A DNA stretch of 64,000 nt, from positions 372,001 through 436,000 of the forward strand of contig NZ_CANMUA010000001.1 in the NCBI RefSeq assembly GCF_947500995.1. The letters run 5' to 3'. Shown piece after piece: positions 52,291-64,000 of this stretch. Numbering within the stretch: position 1 is the stretch's first letter; each line of letters begins with the position of its first letter. This stretch comes from an uncultured Serinicoccus sp. GTDB taxonomy: Bacteria; Actinomycetota; Actinomycetes; Actinomycetales; Dermatophilaceae. The notes under the pieces are model-generated. The model was given only the letters and a program-made list of their open reading frames with translations, was not told the DNA's origin and did no database searches. The position numbers and the translations under genes were made by a program.

Positions 52291-53899
52291 GGGTGCGCTG
52301 CCAGGTCGTCTCGCACCCGGTCGTGGTGTCGGTGGTCCGGTCCTCGCGCCGCTCGGTGTCGGTGAGCACCACCCCGTCGGGGAGGTCGTAGAACTGGCGC
52401 AGGTCGCAGGCGTAGCGCGCGAGGTAGAAGGCGCGGTGGTAGGCATACCCCTCCTCGGGCAGCTCCGGGACGACCACCTCCCCGGCCCCCGCGACCCGGG
52501 CCGCCTCGACGTCGTCGACGAAGGTGTCGTAGGCGTCGGCGTTGCGCGCGGCGTGCTGCGACGTGACCGCCACGTAGCCGACCGACGCGACCAGGCTGGC
52601 GGCCAGGGTGGCCACGGTGAGCACGTCGGCCGCCCGCGCCTGACGCGGGCCCGCGCCGGCGAGCGCGCCCAGGACCAGCCGCAGGGCGCAGGCCACCGCG
52701 AGGACGAGCGCGGTGACCGGGAGGAAGAAGGCACGCTGCCCGCAGACGGAGGCCACGATGGGCACCCCGGCGGAGACGACGCCGGCGGCGGTGAGCGCCA
52801 CGACGGGGTAGGCCGCGACCGCCCCCCACGCGTCCACGACCAGCACGAGCACGCTCACGACGAGCACGACCGCCGCGGCGACGACGGCGAGGGCGAGCAG
52901 GCTGGCCGGGACGGCGGTGTCCGGGTCGGCGCACAGGTCCGCCAGGCGCGGCCAGCGGCGGCGGGCCACCAGGAGCAGGACCCAGGCGGCTGCGCCGGCC
53001 ACCACGGCGACCCGGCGGGGTGCCCGGCCGGACAGCCGGACCGCGACGACCGCCAGGACCCCCAGGGCCAGCCACCACCCCAGGGTGAGCGAGGCGAACA
53101 TCAGGGTGGTGCGCGAGAGCGCCTGCAGCAGCGGCAGGGCGAGGTCCTCCTCGGTGGTCCGGCGCCACAGGCCAGGCGCCGTGGCCAGCACGACGAAGCC
53201 CAGCGCGGAGGCGCCGACAGCCGCCCAGGTGGACCGGGCGCGCCCGCCGGCCGGTCGCCGCAGGGCGAGCGCGAGCACGGTGACCACGAGGGTCGCCACC
53301 GCGGACACCTCGTGCCCGAGGTGGGCATACACGACGACGGGCAGGACCAGCCAGGTCACCCGAGGTGGGAGGGCGCCGCTGACGGCGGCGCCGGCGACGA
53401 GGAAGGCGAGCGTGGAGAGCGGGTAGTTGGCCATGCCGGACACCCAGAGCAGGCCCTCCCCGGTGAGCCAGGAGTGCGCCTGGACGGCGAGGAAGGGCAC
53501 GCCCAGCCCGAGCACCGCCCAGACCAGCGGCCGGGTCCGGTGCGGGGCAACCATCCGCAGCCAGGGCCAGGTCGCGATCCCGGTCAGGACCATGAGCGCC
53601 ACCCCGACGACCAGCGCCCCGGGCCGCCCGCCGAGCAGGACGAGCCGCGCGGCCGCGTCCGCGGCCCTGCCGTTGCGGTAGGTGTAGTCGAACTGCCAGG
53701 TCGCGAGCCAGCCCCGCAGCGTGCGGGCGTCCCCGGGCTGCTCCCCCGCCATGGCGTGCAGCCAGTCGTCGCCGGCGGGGAAGCCGTGCCGCAGCACGAG
53801 CCCCCAGCCCACGGCCGCCAGGGCCACCGCGAGGACGAGCACCACCGCCGCGGACCGGGAGGAGACGACCGGTCGGGGCCGGGTGGCGGCGTTCATCAC
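52253..53899 (-). CDS. Polytopic membrane protein (DUF6056/GT-C-like)
   Basis: Many TM segments; GFPAGDDWLHAMAG acidic motif after TM1, as in GT-C folds; convergent with GtrA. Confidence 0.7.
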   Translation of the reverse strand: MMNAATRPRPVVSSRSAAVVLVLAVALAAVGWGLVLRHGFPAGDDWLHAMAGEQPGDARTLRGWLATWQFDYTYRNGRAADAAARLVLLGGRPGALVVGVALMVLTGIATWPWLRMVAPHRTRPLVWAVLGLGVPFLAVQAHSWLTGEGLLWVSGMANYPLSTLAFLVAGAAVSGALPPRVTWLVLPVVVYAHLGHEVSAVATLVVTVLALALRRPAGGRARSTWAAVGASALGFVVLATAPGLWRRTTEEDLALPLLQALSRTTLMFASLTLGWWLALGVLAVVAVRLSGRAPRRVAVVAGAAAWVLLLVARRRWPRLADLCADPDTAVPASLLALAVVAAAVVLVVSVLVLVVDAWGAVAAYPVVALTAAGVVSAGVPIVASVCGQRAFFLPVTALVLAVACALRLVLGALAGAGPRQARAADVLTVATLAASLVASVGYVAVTSQHAARNADAYDTFVDDVEAARVAGAGEVVVPELPEEGYAYHRAFYLARYACDLRQFYDLPDGVVLTDTERREDRTTDTTTGCETTWQRTLTRAAEQAPDRR

Positions 53900-53967
53900 C
53901 AGGACACGATGCCAGAGCAGCGCTCCGGCTCGCGCCCCAGGGCGGGCCGCTGCGGCACAATCGTCCC

Positions 53968-55494
53968 GTGACCCGCTCCGCCGCCATCGCCGCGCCCAAC
54001 ACCTACGCCACCGAGGCGGCCGCGCAGGCCCTGTCGGCGGGGGGCAACGCGGTGGACGCCGCGGTGGCCGCGATGCTCACCGCCACCGTCACCGAGCCCG
54101 GTGTCATCTCCACCCTGGGCGGGTGCTTCGTCAACGTCTGGGCGCCCGGGGAGGACCCGGTCGTCGTCGACGGCAACGTCGAGATGCCCGGCCGCGGCAT
54201 GAGCGCCGACCGCCGCGGGGGCGGTCTCATCGAGGCCGCGTCGGACTACGGCGGCGGCATGGTGACCTACGTGGGGCCGGGGTCGGTCGCCACCCCCGGG
54301 ATGCTCGCCGCGATGGGCTGGGCCCACCAGCGCTACGGCCGGGCGCCCTGGGCCGAGCTGCTGCAGCCCGCGGCGGACGTCGCCCGGGCGGGGTACCCGC
54401 TCAGCCGCACCGCGCAGTCCTACCTCGTCCTGGTCACCGACACCATCCTCGCGTGGGACCCGGCCACCCGGGCGCTGCTCACCGTGGACGGCGCCGCACC
54501 CTCCGTCGGCCACCGCGTCGTCGACCCGGTGCTGGCCGACACCCTCGAGCACATCGGGGCGGACGGGGCCGGCACCGCCTACCACGGCGACGTCGCGCGG
54601 GCGATCGACGCCGACATGCGCGCCCGCGGCGGGCTGCTCTCGCTGGTCGACCTCGAGGCCTACCAACCGGTCGTACGACGGGCGCTGCGCAGCCGGCTGG
54701 GCCCCTGGGACCTCGCGTGCAACCCTCCGCCCTCCATCGGCGGGCCGGTGCTCACCGCGCTGCTGCGCCTGCTGGGGGCGGTCGACGGGCCGATCGAGCC
54801 GGCGCAGGCGGCGCAGGTCATGCAGGAGGTGCTCGACATCCGCCTCGACCGGATCGACACCGCGCACGACCTCGAGGCGGCCGGCGCCGAGCTGCTGCAG
54901 ACGCTGCACCACATCGGCGCCACGGGGCTGCCGACCTCCCCCTCGACGGCGCACGTCTCGGTGGTCGACGCCGACGGCCTCGCCTGCGCGCTCACCGCGT
55001 CGGCGGGCTACGGCTCGGGGATGACGATCGCGGGCACCGGCCTGGTGGCCAACAACTCCCTCGGTGAGCTGGAGCTCAACCGGCACGGGCTGCACGCCCT
55101 CGCACCGGGCACCCGGCTGGCCTCCAACATGGCGCCGACCACGGCCCGCCGGGAGGACGGTGCGGTCCTGGCCATCGGCACCCCCGGTGCCGACCGGATC
55201 ACCACCGCCCTGGCGCAGGTGCTCACCCACCTGGCCCGCCACGGCGAGGACCTGCAGACGGCCGTGGACCAGCCGCGGATGCACCCGCGCCGGCTCGAGG
55301 ACGGCACGACGCGCATCGACCACGAGCAGGACGCGCAGATCGCGGCCAGCCTGGACGCCGCCGGGCTGCCCCGCCACGAGCACCCGCCGAGCTCGATGTA
55401 CTTCGGCGGGGTGGGCGCGGCGCTGCGCGAGCCGGACGGGACCCTGGAGGCGGCCGCGGACGCCCGTCGGGTCGCGGCGACCCTGGTCACCTGA
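53968..55494 (+). CDS. Gamma-glutamyltransferase family protein
   Basis: AAQALSAGGNAVDAAVAAMLTATVTEPGVISTLGGC; TAHVSVVDADGLACALTASAGYGSGMTI. Confidence 0.92.
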   Translation: MTRSAAIAAPNTYATEAAAQALSAGGNAVDAAVAAMLTATVTEPGVISTLGGCFVNVWAPGEDPVVVDGNVEMPGRGMSADRRGGGLIEAASDYGGGMVTYVGPGSVATPGMLAAMGWAHQRYGRAPWAELLQPAADVARAGYPLSRTAQSYLVLVTDTILAWDPATRALLTVDGAAPSVGHRVVDPVLADTLEHIGADGAGTAYHGDVARAIDADMRARGGLLSLVDLEAYQPVVRRALRSRLGPWDLACNPPPSIGGPVLTALLRLLGAVDGPIEPAQAAQVMQEVLDIRLDRIDTAHDLEAAGAELLQTLHHIGATGLPTSPSTAHVSVVDADGLACALTASAGYGSGMTIAGTGLVANNSLGELELNRHGLHALAPGTRLASNMAPTTARREDGAVLAIGTPGADRITTALAQVLTHLARHGEDLQTAVDQPRMHPRRLEDGTTRIDHEQDAQIAASLDAAGLPRHEHPPSSMYFGGVGAALREPDGTLEAAADARRVAATLVT

Positions 55495-55528
55495 GCGGGC
55501 GACGCCCGCGCATGGCAGCATGCAGGGC

Positions 55529-56155
55529 ATGGTCAACCTCACGCGGATCTACACCCGGACCGGCGACGACGGCAGCACCGCCCTGGGCGACAACGGCCGG
55601 ACCCGCAAGACGGATGCCCGGCTGGCGGCGTATGCCGACACCGACGAGACCAACTCGGTCATCGGGGTGGCCGTCGCCGGCGGCAACCTCCCGGTCGAGG
55701 TGCAGGAGACGCTGGCCCGGATCCAGAACGACCTCTTCGACGTCGGTGCCGACCTGTGCATGCCGCTGCGGGCGAGCTATGAGTGGGAGCCGCTAAGGGT
55801 CAAGGCCGAGTGGGTGGAGGAGCTCGAGGCCGACTGCGACCGCTACAACGCCGACCTGCCGGCCCTGCGCTCCTTCATCCTGCCCGGCGGGACCCCGGCC
55901 GCCGCGCTGCTGCACCAGGCGCGCACCGTCGCCCGTCGGGCCGAGCGCTCGACCTGGGCCGCCCTGGAGGAGTACGGCGACCAGCCCGCGGACGAGGACG
56001 CGACCAAGGGCGTCGGCGGGGTCAACCCGCTCACCGCGACCTACCTCAACCGGCTCTCCGACCTGCTGTTCATCCTGGCCCGGGTGGCCGGTCGGGCCGG
56101 CGAGGGCGACGTGCTCTGGCAGCCCGGCGGCGGCAGGGAGCAGCCCTCGCGCTGA
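55529..56155 (+). CDS. Cob(I)yrinic acid a,c-diamide adenosyltransferase (PduO-type)
   Basis: MVNLTRIYTRTGDDGSTALGDNGRTRKTDARLAAYADTDETNSVIG; NRLSDLLFILARVAG. Confidence 0.95.
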   Translation: MVNLTRIYTRTGDDGSTALGDNGRTRKTDARLAAYADTDETNSVIGVAVAGGNLPVEVQETLARIQNDLFDVGADLCMPLRASYEWEPLRVKAEWVEELEADCDRYNADLPALRSFILPGGTPAAALLHQARTVARRAERSTWAALEEYGDQPADEDATKGVGGVNPLTATYLNRLSDLLFILARVAGRAGEGDVLWQPGGGREQPSR

Positions 56156-56179
56156 GGGCGGGCCCTGACCCCCGGTTGG

Positions 56180-56611
56180 TCAGGCGACGTGGGAGTTCCA
56201 GCCGGGCGGTACCGCCTCGACCCAGGAACGCAGCGCCGTGTAGTGCTGCTCGCCCAGCGCCAGCTCGAACCGCGCCGTGCCGTAGCTCACCGGCACCCGG
56301 ATGAGGGCGGCCCCGCCCAGGTCGGCGGCGTCGGCGGTCCCCAGCGGGCCGGCCACCCCCAGGTCCAGGTTGCCCCGCATCCACGGACCGACGGACGGAC
56401 CGCCTCCTCCCCGCAGGGAGAGGCGGTCCTCGGTGAAGCGCAGGGTGCCCCGGCGCCAGAGGCGCTCGGCGTCCCGGTAGGCCGCGGGCATCGGTGGGCA
56501 CATGCTCCCGCGGTCCCCGGCGATCCGGAACGAGAGCAGCCCGAGGCCCAGGATGACCAGGGCCCCGACCAGGGCCATGAGCACCAGGACGATCGCACCG
56601 GCGCCGGTCAT
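56180..56611 (-). CDS. DUF2550-like membrane protein
   Basis: Single N-terminal TM, short soluble domain, located directly after atpC as in other actinobacteria. Confidence 0.75.
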   Translation of the reverse strand: MTGAGAIVLVLMALVGALVILGLGLLSFRIAGDRGSMCPPMPAAYRDAERLWRRGTLRFTEDRLSLRGGGGPSVGPWMRGNLDLGVAGPLGTADAADLGGAALIRVPVSYGTARFELALGEQHYTALRSWVEAVPPGWNSHVA

Positions 56612-56628
56612 GAACGGTGGCGTGCCCG

Positions 56629-56910
56629 TCAGCCGGCGGCGGGGGCGGACAGCGAGCCGGCGTCGACCCGGTCGGCCACCACGACGACCTTGTCCTCGTC
56701 CACGGAGAGGAAGCCCCCGTCGATGGTGACCGCCTGCGGCGTGCCCCCCGTGTAGATGGTGACGTCCCCCTCGACGAGCACCGCGAGGACCGGCGTGTGA
56801 CCGGGCAGGATGCCCAGGTCACCGTCGATGCTCCGGGCGCTCACCATCGTTGCCTCGCCCTCCCAGACCTTGCGGTCCGCGGCGACCAGCTCGACCTGCA
56901 GTGCACTCAC
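56629..56910 (-). CDS. atpC: ATP synthase F1 epsilon subunit
   Basis: LQVELVAADRKVWEGEATMVSARSIDGDLGILPGHTPVLAVL. Confidence 0.96.
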   Translation of the reverse strand: MSALQVELVAADRKVWEGEATMVSARSIDGDLGILPGHTPVLAVLVEGDVTIYTGGTPQAVTIDGGFLSVDEDKVVVVADRVDAGSLSAPAAG

Positions 56911-56932
56911 GAGATGTCCCTTCGATGACGGT

Positions 56933-58258
56933 TCAAGGATCGAGTCTACCGGCCCGCCCGGAGGACCCGGAACGCGACCGGTCCCGCTGCGCCGGGGCGA
57001 CCTCGACCGCCCCGGTACGACGGTTGATCGCCGACATGCCGTGGTAGACGAGCAACGCCGCGCCGGTGCCGAGGGCGATCCCCTCGAAGCTCAGCGCACC
57101 CGCGTCCCACGTGTAGTTGGCGATGCCGACGACCAGGGCCACCGCCGCGGTCGCCAGGTTGATCGGGTTGCCGAAGTCGACCCGGTGCTCGACCCAGATG
57201 CGGACCCCCAGGACCCCGATCATGCCGTAGAGCACGGTGGCGGCCCCGCCGAGGACCCCGGCCGGCACGGTCTGGATGAGGGCCCCGAACTTCGGCAGGA
57301 AGGCCAGGGCGACCGCGGTGAGGGCGGCGACCCAGTAGGCCGCGGTGGAGTAGACCCGGGTGGCCGCCATGACCCCGATGTTCTCGGCGTACGTCGTGGT
57401 GCCCGAGCCACCGCCCGCCCCGGCCAGCGTGGTCGCCAGGCCGTCCGAGAGCAGCGTGCGGCCCAGCAGGTGGTCCAGGGCGTCCGCGGACTCGCCGGTC
57501 ATCTGCGCCACCGACTTCACGTGCCCGATGTTCTCCGCCACGAGCACGAGCACGACGGGCAGGAAGAGCCCGACGACGCCGAGGTGGAACTCGGGCGCCA
57601 TGAGCGGCGGTGCCCCCAGCCACCCCGCGTCGGCGACGACCGCCAGGTCGACCTCGCCGCGGACCAGCGCCACGGCATACCCGACGAGCACGCCGAGCAG
57701 GATCGACAGCCGGCCCAGCAGCCCGCGGAAGAGCACCGTGCAGAGCAGGATCGCGACCAGCGTCGCGAGGGCGGTGACCGGTGCCTGCTCGACGTTGCCC
57801 CACGCCGCCGGCGCGAGGTTGAGGCCGATGAGCGCCACGATCGCCCCGGTCACGGTCGGGGGCATGAGGCGGGCGATCCAGCCGTGGCCGGCGAGCTGCA
57901 CCACCACACCTACCAGGGCCAGCCCGACCCCGGCGATCACCACCCCGCCCAGCGCGCCCGCGGGTCCGTGCTCGGCCTGGGCGGCGGCGATGGGGGCCAG
58001 GAAGGCGAAGCTGGAGCCGAGGTAGGAGGGGACCTGGTTGCGGGTGACGAGGAGGAACAGGACCGTCCCCAGCCCGCTGAAGAGCAGGGTCGTGCTCGGC
58101 GGGAACCCGGTGATGAGCGGGACGAGGAAGGTCGCGCCGAACATCGCGACGACGTGCTGCATGCCGATCCCGACGGTGGGCAGCCACGCGAGCCGCTCCC
58201 GGGGTCCGACGACCTCCCCCGGCGTGATCCGACGGCCGTCTCCGTGCACGGTCCACAT
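56933..58258 (-). CDS. Uracil/xanthine permease (NCS2, UraA-like)
   Basis: ERLAWLPTVGIGMQHVVAMFGATFLVPLITGFPPSTTLLFSGLGTVLF; LVAENIGHVKSVAQMTG; GGGSGTTTYAENIGVMAATRVYS. Confidence 0.93.
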   Translation of the reverse strand: MWTVHGDGRRITPGEVVGPRERLAWLPTVGIGMQHVVAMFGATFLVPLITGFPPSTTLLFSGLGTVLFLLVTRNQVPSYLGSSFAFLAPIAAAQAEHGPAGALGGVVIAGVGLALVGVVVQLAGHGWIARLMPPTVTGAIVALIGLNLAPAAWGNVEQAPVTALATLVAILLCTVLFRGLLGRLSILLGVLVGYAVALVRGEVDLAVVADAGWLGAPPLMAPEFHLGVVGLFLPVVLVLVAENIGHVKSVAQMTGESADALDHLLGRTLLSDGLATTLAGAGGGSGTTTYAENIGVMAATRVYSTAAYWVAALTAVALAFLPKFGALIQTVPAGVLGGAATVLYGMIGVLGVRIWVEHRVDFGNPINLATAAVALVVGIANYTWDAGALSFEGIALGTGAALLVYHGMSAINRRTGAVEVAPAQRDRSRSGSSGRAGRLDP

Positions 58259-58291
58259 GACTGGTCTCCTCGCTGGTCTCGCTTGGTCCTG

Positions 58292-58352
58292 CACCGGACG
58301 CGCGGTCAGTACGCACCGGACGGGCGGTCAGCACGCACCAGACGCGTCTGCG
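58292..58352. repeat. Short tandem repeat (22-bp unit, about 2.7 copies) in the permease leader
   Basis: CACCGGACGCGCGGTCAGTACG / CACCGGACGGGCGGTCAGCACG / CACCAGACGCGTCTGCG. Confidence 0.7.
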
Positions 58353-58363
58353 TCGGCGCACGC

Positions 58364-58407
58364 AGTCAGGCCCCGGTGCCCGCGGACGCGGGTGCCGGGG
58401 CCTGACT
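58364..58407 (-). terminator. Strong GC-rich hairpin after atpD
   Basis: AGTCAGGCCCCGGTGCCCGCG-GA-CGCGGGTGCCGGGGCCTGACT: 21-bp stem with two positions able to form G-U pairs; begins ~17 nt past the atpD stop. Confidence 0.7.
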
Positions 58408-58423
58408 CAGGCGACGGGCGTGC

Positions 58424-60797
<2,374 letters not shown>

Positions 60798-60854
60798 ATC
60801 TCGCCTCTCTCGTTGGCTCTGGTGGTCGGTCGGATCGCTGGGGTATGCCCGCGC

Positions 60855-62501
60855 TCAGCTGCGCTGGACGGTCAGCTGCTCCTGGTCGACCTCGTCGTCT
60901 CCCATGGCCTCGACGGGGTCGTCCTCGGCGGAGCCGACGCCGACCTCGGCGCTGTCGTCGGGGGCGAACTCGGACTGGAAGGCGCTCATGGCGTCGCCCA
61001 GCGCGGCGGCGGTGTCGTCGCCGAGCTTGCCGCTCTCGCGGATACCGGCGAGGAGCCCGTCGTGCTCCCGGCGCAGGTACTCGACCCACTCGTTCTCGAA
61101 GCGACGCACGTCGCTGACCGGCACCTCGTCGATGTGGCCGTTGGTGCCCGCCCAGATGATCGCGACCTGGTCCTCGACCGAGACCGGGGAGGACTGCGGC
61201 TGCTTGAGGATCTCGACCATGCGCGCACCCCGGGCCAGCTGGGCCTTGGACGCGTCGTCGAGGTCGGAGGCGAACATCGCGAAGGCCTCCATCTCGCGGA
61301 ACTGCGCGAGGTCGACCTTGAGCCGGCCGGAGACCGACTTCATCGCCTTGATCTGCGCGGCGCCGCCGACCCGGGAGACCGACACACCCACGTCGATCGC
61401 CGGGCGGACGTTGGAGTTGAAGAGGTCCGCCTGCAGGTAGATCTGCCCGTCGGTGATGGAGATGACGTTGGTCGGGATGTAGGCCGAGACGTCACCCGCC
61501 TTGGTCTCGATGATCGGCAGCCCGGTCATCGAGCCGGCGCCCACCTCGTCGGACAGCTTCGCGCAGCGCTCGAGCAGCCGCGAGTGCAGGTAGAACACGT
61601 CGCCCGGGTACGCCTCGCGGCCCGGCGGGCGGCGCAGCAGCAGCGACACCGCGCGGTAGGCCTCGGCCTGCTTGGACAGGTCGTCGAAGACGATGAGCAC
61701 GTGCTTGCCGTCGTACATCCAGTGCTGGCCGATGGCCGAGCCGGTGTAGGGGGCGAGGTACTTGAAGCCGGCGGCGTCCGAGGCGGGCGCCGCGACGATG
61801 GTGGTGTAGTCCAGCGCGCCGTTCTCCTCCAGCGTGGCGCGCACCGAGGCGATGGTGGAGCCCTTCTGGCCGATCGCGACGTAGATGCAGCGCACCTGCT
61901 TGTCCGGGTCGCCGGACTCCCAGTTGGACTTTTGGTTGAGGATGGTGTCGATGGCGACGGCGGTCTTGCCGGTCTGCCGGTCGCCGATGATGAGCTGGCG
62001 CTGACCGCGGCCGATGGGGATCATCGCGTCGATCGCCTTGATGCCGGTCTGCAGCGGCTCGTGGACCGACTTGCGGGCCATGACGCCCGGGGCCTGGAGC
62101 TCGAGGGCCCGACGGCCATCGGTCTCGAGCTCGCCCATGCCGTCGATCGGCTGCCCGAGGGGGTTGACGACGCGGCCGAGGTAGCCGTCACCGACCGGGA
62201 CGGAGAGGACCTCACCGGTGCGCCGGACGTCCTGACCCTCCTCGATGCCGGAGAAGTCGCCCAGCACGATGACGCCGACCTCGTGCACGTCGAGGTTGAG
62301 GGCCAGGCCGAGGGTGCCGTCGGCGAACTCGAGCAGCTCGTTGGTCATCACCGAGGGCAGGCCCTCGACGTGCGCGATGCCGTCGCTGGCGTCGACCACC
62401 CGGCCGACCTCTTCGCGTGAGGCCGCACCCGGCTCGTAGGACTTGACGAACTGGTCCAGCGCGTCCCGGATCTCCTCCGGACGGATCGAAAGCTCCGTCA
62501 T
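60855..62501 (-). CDS. atpA: ATP synthase F1 alpha subunit
   Basis: [42 protein letters not shown]. Confidence 0.98.
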   Translation of the reverse strand: MTELSIRPEEIRDALDQFVKSYEPGAASREEVGRVVDASDGIAHVEGLPSVMTNELLEFADGTLGLALNLDVHEVGVIVLGDFSGIEEGQDVRRTGEVLSVPVGDGYLGRVVNPLGQPIDGMGELETDGRRALELQAPGVMARKSVHEPLQTGIKAIDAMIPIGRGQRQLIIGDRQTGKTAVAIDTILNQKSNWESGDPDKQVRCIYVAIGQKGSTIASVRATLEENGALDYTTIVAAPASDAAGFKYLAPYTGSAIGQHWMYDGKHVLIVFDDLSKQAEAYRAVSLLLRRPPGREAYPGDVFYLHSRLLERCAKLSDEVGAGSMTGLPIIETKAGDVSAYIPTNVISITDGQIYLQADLFNSNVRPAIDVGVSVSRVGGAAQIKAMKSVSGRLKVDLAQFREMEAFAMFASDLDDASKAQLARGARMVEILKQPQSSPVSVEDQVAIIWAGTNGHIDEVPVSDVRRFENEWVEYLRREHDGLLAGIRESGKLGDDTAAALGDAMSAFQSEFAPDDSAEVGVGSAEDDPVEAMGDDEVDQEQLTVQRS

Positions 62502-62572
62502 GATTCTTCTCCTCGTCGTGGCCCTGGGCTTGGGGTCGGGCCGGTGCTGTGGGGGTAGGTGGTGGGCTCTGG

Positions 62573-63394
62573 TCAGCCGGCCATGAGGCGGCGGGCCTGG
62601 TCGAGACGATGGCTGACGGTGCCGTCGATGACCTCGTCACCGATCTCGACCCGGATGCCGCCGACGACGTCGGGGTCGACGACCACGTTGGTGTGGACGG
62701 TGCGGGAGTACTGCCGGCTCAGCGTCGCGCGCAGGGCCTGCTCCTGCTCGTCCGTGAGCGGCACGGCGGTGGTCACGATCGCGGTGAGCTGGTCCTGGAC
62801 CTCGGCGGCCTGCTCGAGGTATGCCGCGAGCGTGCGCTCGAGGCGGCTGCCGCGCACCCCCACGGCCGCCTGGGCGGCCAGGCTCACCGTCTCGGGGGCT
62901 GACTTCACCGACAGCAGGCGCTCCACGAGGGAGCGCTTGGCGTCGGCCGGGGCGCGCCGGTCGGCGAGGGCCGCCTGGAGCTCGGACGCGGACTGCACGA
63001 TCCGGGAGAACCGGAACAGCTCGTCCTCGACCTGGCCCAGCCGGTCGTGCCGGTAGGCGTGCACCAGGTGCGCCTCGACCGAGAGCCGCTCGAGGGCGGT
63101 CGCGAGGTCACCGGTCCCCGCCCAGCGCTGCGTCACGACCGCCTTGACGACGTGCAGCGCCGGGTCGCTCACCTTGCCGCCCAGGAGCTGCTGGGCGATC
63201 GCGGCCCGCTCCTGGCCCTCGCGGGAGGGGTCGGCCAGGGTGCGGGCGAGCACCTTGTTGCCGTCCACGAGGCGGGCCACGGCCCAGACCTGGTCACCCA
63301 CGCGGGCCGGGTCAACCGACCCGCCCTCGTGCTGGAGCACCTGCTCCAGGCCCTCGCGGGCCTCGTGGTAGGACCGCCGGAAGGCGCTGTCCAT
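62573..63394 (-). CDS. atpH: ATP synthase F1 delta subunit
   Basis: Position between atpF and atpA; C-terminal [44 protein letters not shown]. Confidence 0.95.
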   Translation of the reverse strand: MDSAFRRSYHEAREGLEQVLQHEGGSVDPARVGDQVWAVARLVDGNKVLARTLADPSREGQERAAIAQQLLGGKVSDPALHVVKAVVTQRWAGTGDLATALERLSVEAHLVHAYRHDRLGQVEDELFRFSRIVQSASELQAALADRRAPADAKRSLVERLLSVKSAPETVSLAAQAAVGVRGSRLERTLAAYLEQAAEVQDQLTAIVTTAVPLTDEQEQALRATLSRQYSRTVHTNVVVDPDVVGGIRVEIGDEVIDGTVSHRLDQARRLMAG

Positions 63395-64000
63395 CAGCGG
63401 ACCTCGTCGTGGGCGCCGAGCTGCTCGGGCTCGATGGCACCGGACTCCAGGTCCGCGAGGAACCGGTCGACGATCCCCCGCTGGCGTGCCTCGTCCTCGA
63501 GGGACTCCCCGACGATCTTGCTGGCCAGGGCGGTGGAGATCTGCCCCACCTCGCCGCGCAGCTGGACGAAGGCCTGCTGGCGCTCGGCCTCGACCTGCTT
63601 GTGCGCGGTCTCGGTGATCCGGTTGGCCTCGACCTGGGCCTGCTCGCGCATCTCGGCGATGATCTGCGCGCCCTGTTCCTTGGCCCGCTCGCGGATCTGG
63701 GCGGCCTCGGCCCGCGCCTCGCCGAGCTGGTCCTCGTACTTCTTCTTCGCGGCGGCTGCCTCGGCCTCGGCCTTCTCGGCACGCTCCATCCCGCCCTCGA
63801 TGGCCGACGTGCGGTCGGCGTAGGCCTTCTCGAGGTTGGGGACGATCTTGCGCTTGACGAAGAAGTAGAAGATGCCGAAGACGATCAGACCGAAGATGAG
63901 CTCCGGCATGTAGGGCAGGATCGGGATGGCTCCCTCACCGGCCCCGATGGGCTCGGAGTGGTCCTCCTCGGTCGCGGCCTTCAGCGCGCCCGCAACGATC
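63394..64000 (-). CDS. atpF: ATP synthase F0 subunit b (start beyond right edge)
   Basis: PELIFGLIVFGIFYFFVKRKIVPNLEKAYADRTSAIEGGMERAEKAEAEA; frame stays open to the window end (...IVAGALKAATEEDHSEPIGAGEGAIPILPYMPEL). Confidence 0.93.
   Translation of the reverse strand, partial: IVAGALKAATEEDHSEPIGAGEGAIPILPYMPELIFGLIVFGIFYFFVKRKIVPNLEKAYADRTSAIEGGMERAEKAEAEAAAAKKKYEDQLGEARAEAAQIRERAKEQGAQIIAEMREQAQVEANRITETAHKQVEAERQQAFVQLRGEVGQISTALASKIVGESLEDEARQRGIVDRFLADLESGAIEPEQLGAHDEVR

Overview
High-GC actinobacterial chromosomal window, with gene content typical of Micrococcales/Intrasporangiaceae-like genomes (taxon is inference). It is mostly core genes: an ABC-2 exporter, SixA, a subtilase with three CWB2 repeats, gatCAB, ligA, a MetE-like protein, mnmA, a cysteine desulfurase, etfBA, a PadR/HAAS pair, enoyl-CoA hydratase, a GlgE-pathway alpha-glucan locus, thiolase, methylmalonyl-CoA epimerase, nucS, a Gtr-like glycosylation set, ggt, a cobalamin adenosyltransferase, and most of the atp operon (atpF-H-A-G-D-C). 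Most exciting observations: (1) the GlgE locus ends in one uninterrupted ORF (31366..37353, 1995 aa) that joins maltokinase, GlgB branching enzyme and phosphoglucomutase, with an apparent internal SD+ATG restart before GlgB. (2) The octamer GGTATGCC (core GTATGCC, usually followed by G/GT) recurs on both strands and in several reading frames, even where it forces rare ATA, GCA and TAT codons. I counted about 26 octamers and 39 heptamers by eye. (3) Two 32-bp-period arrays of one REP-like sequence lie in opposite orientation on either side of a GNAT gene, which is also bracketed by a ~52-bp imperfect direct repeat carrying a duplicated 3' end of the neighbouring zinc-motif gene; a related double hairpin lies at ~23.7 kb. 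(4) A uracil/xanthine permease interrupts the atp operon between atpD and atpC. (5) A perfect 18-bp inverted repeat encloses the ligA start codon. No tRNA, rRNA, CRISPR, transposase or prophage was recognised. All counts are manual and no searches were run.
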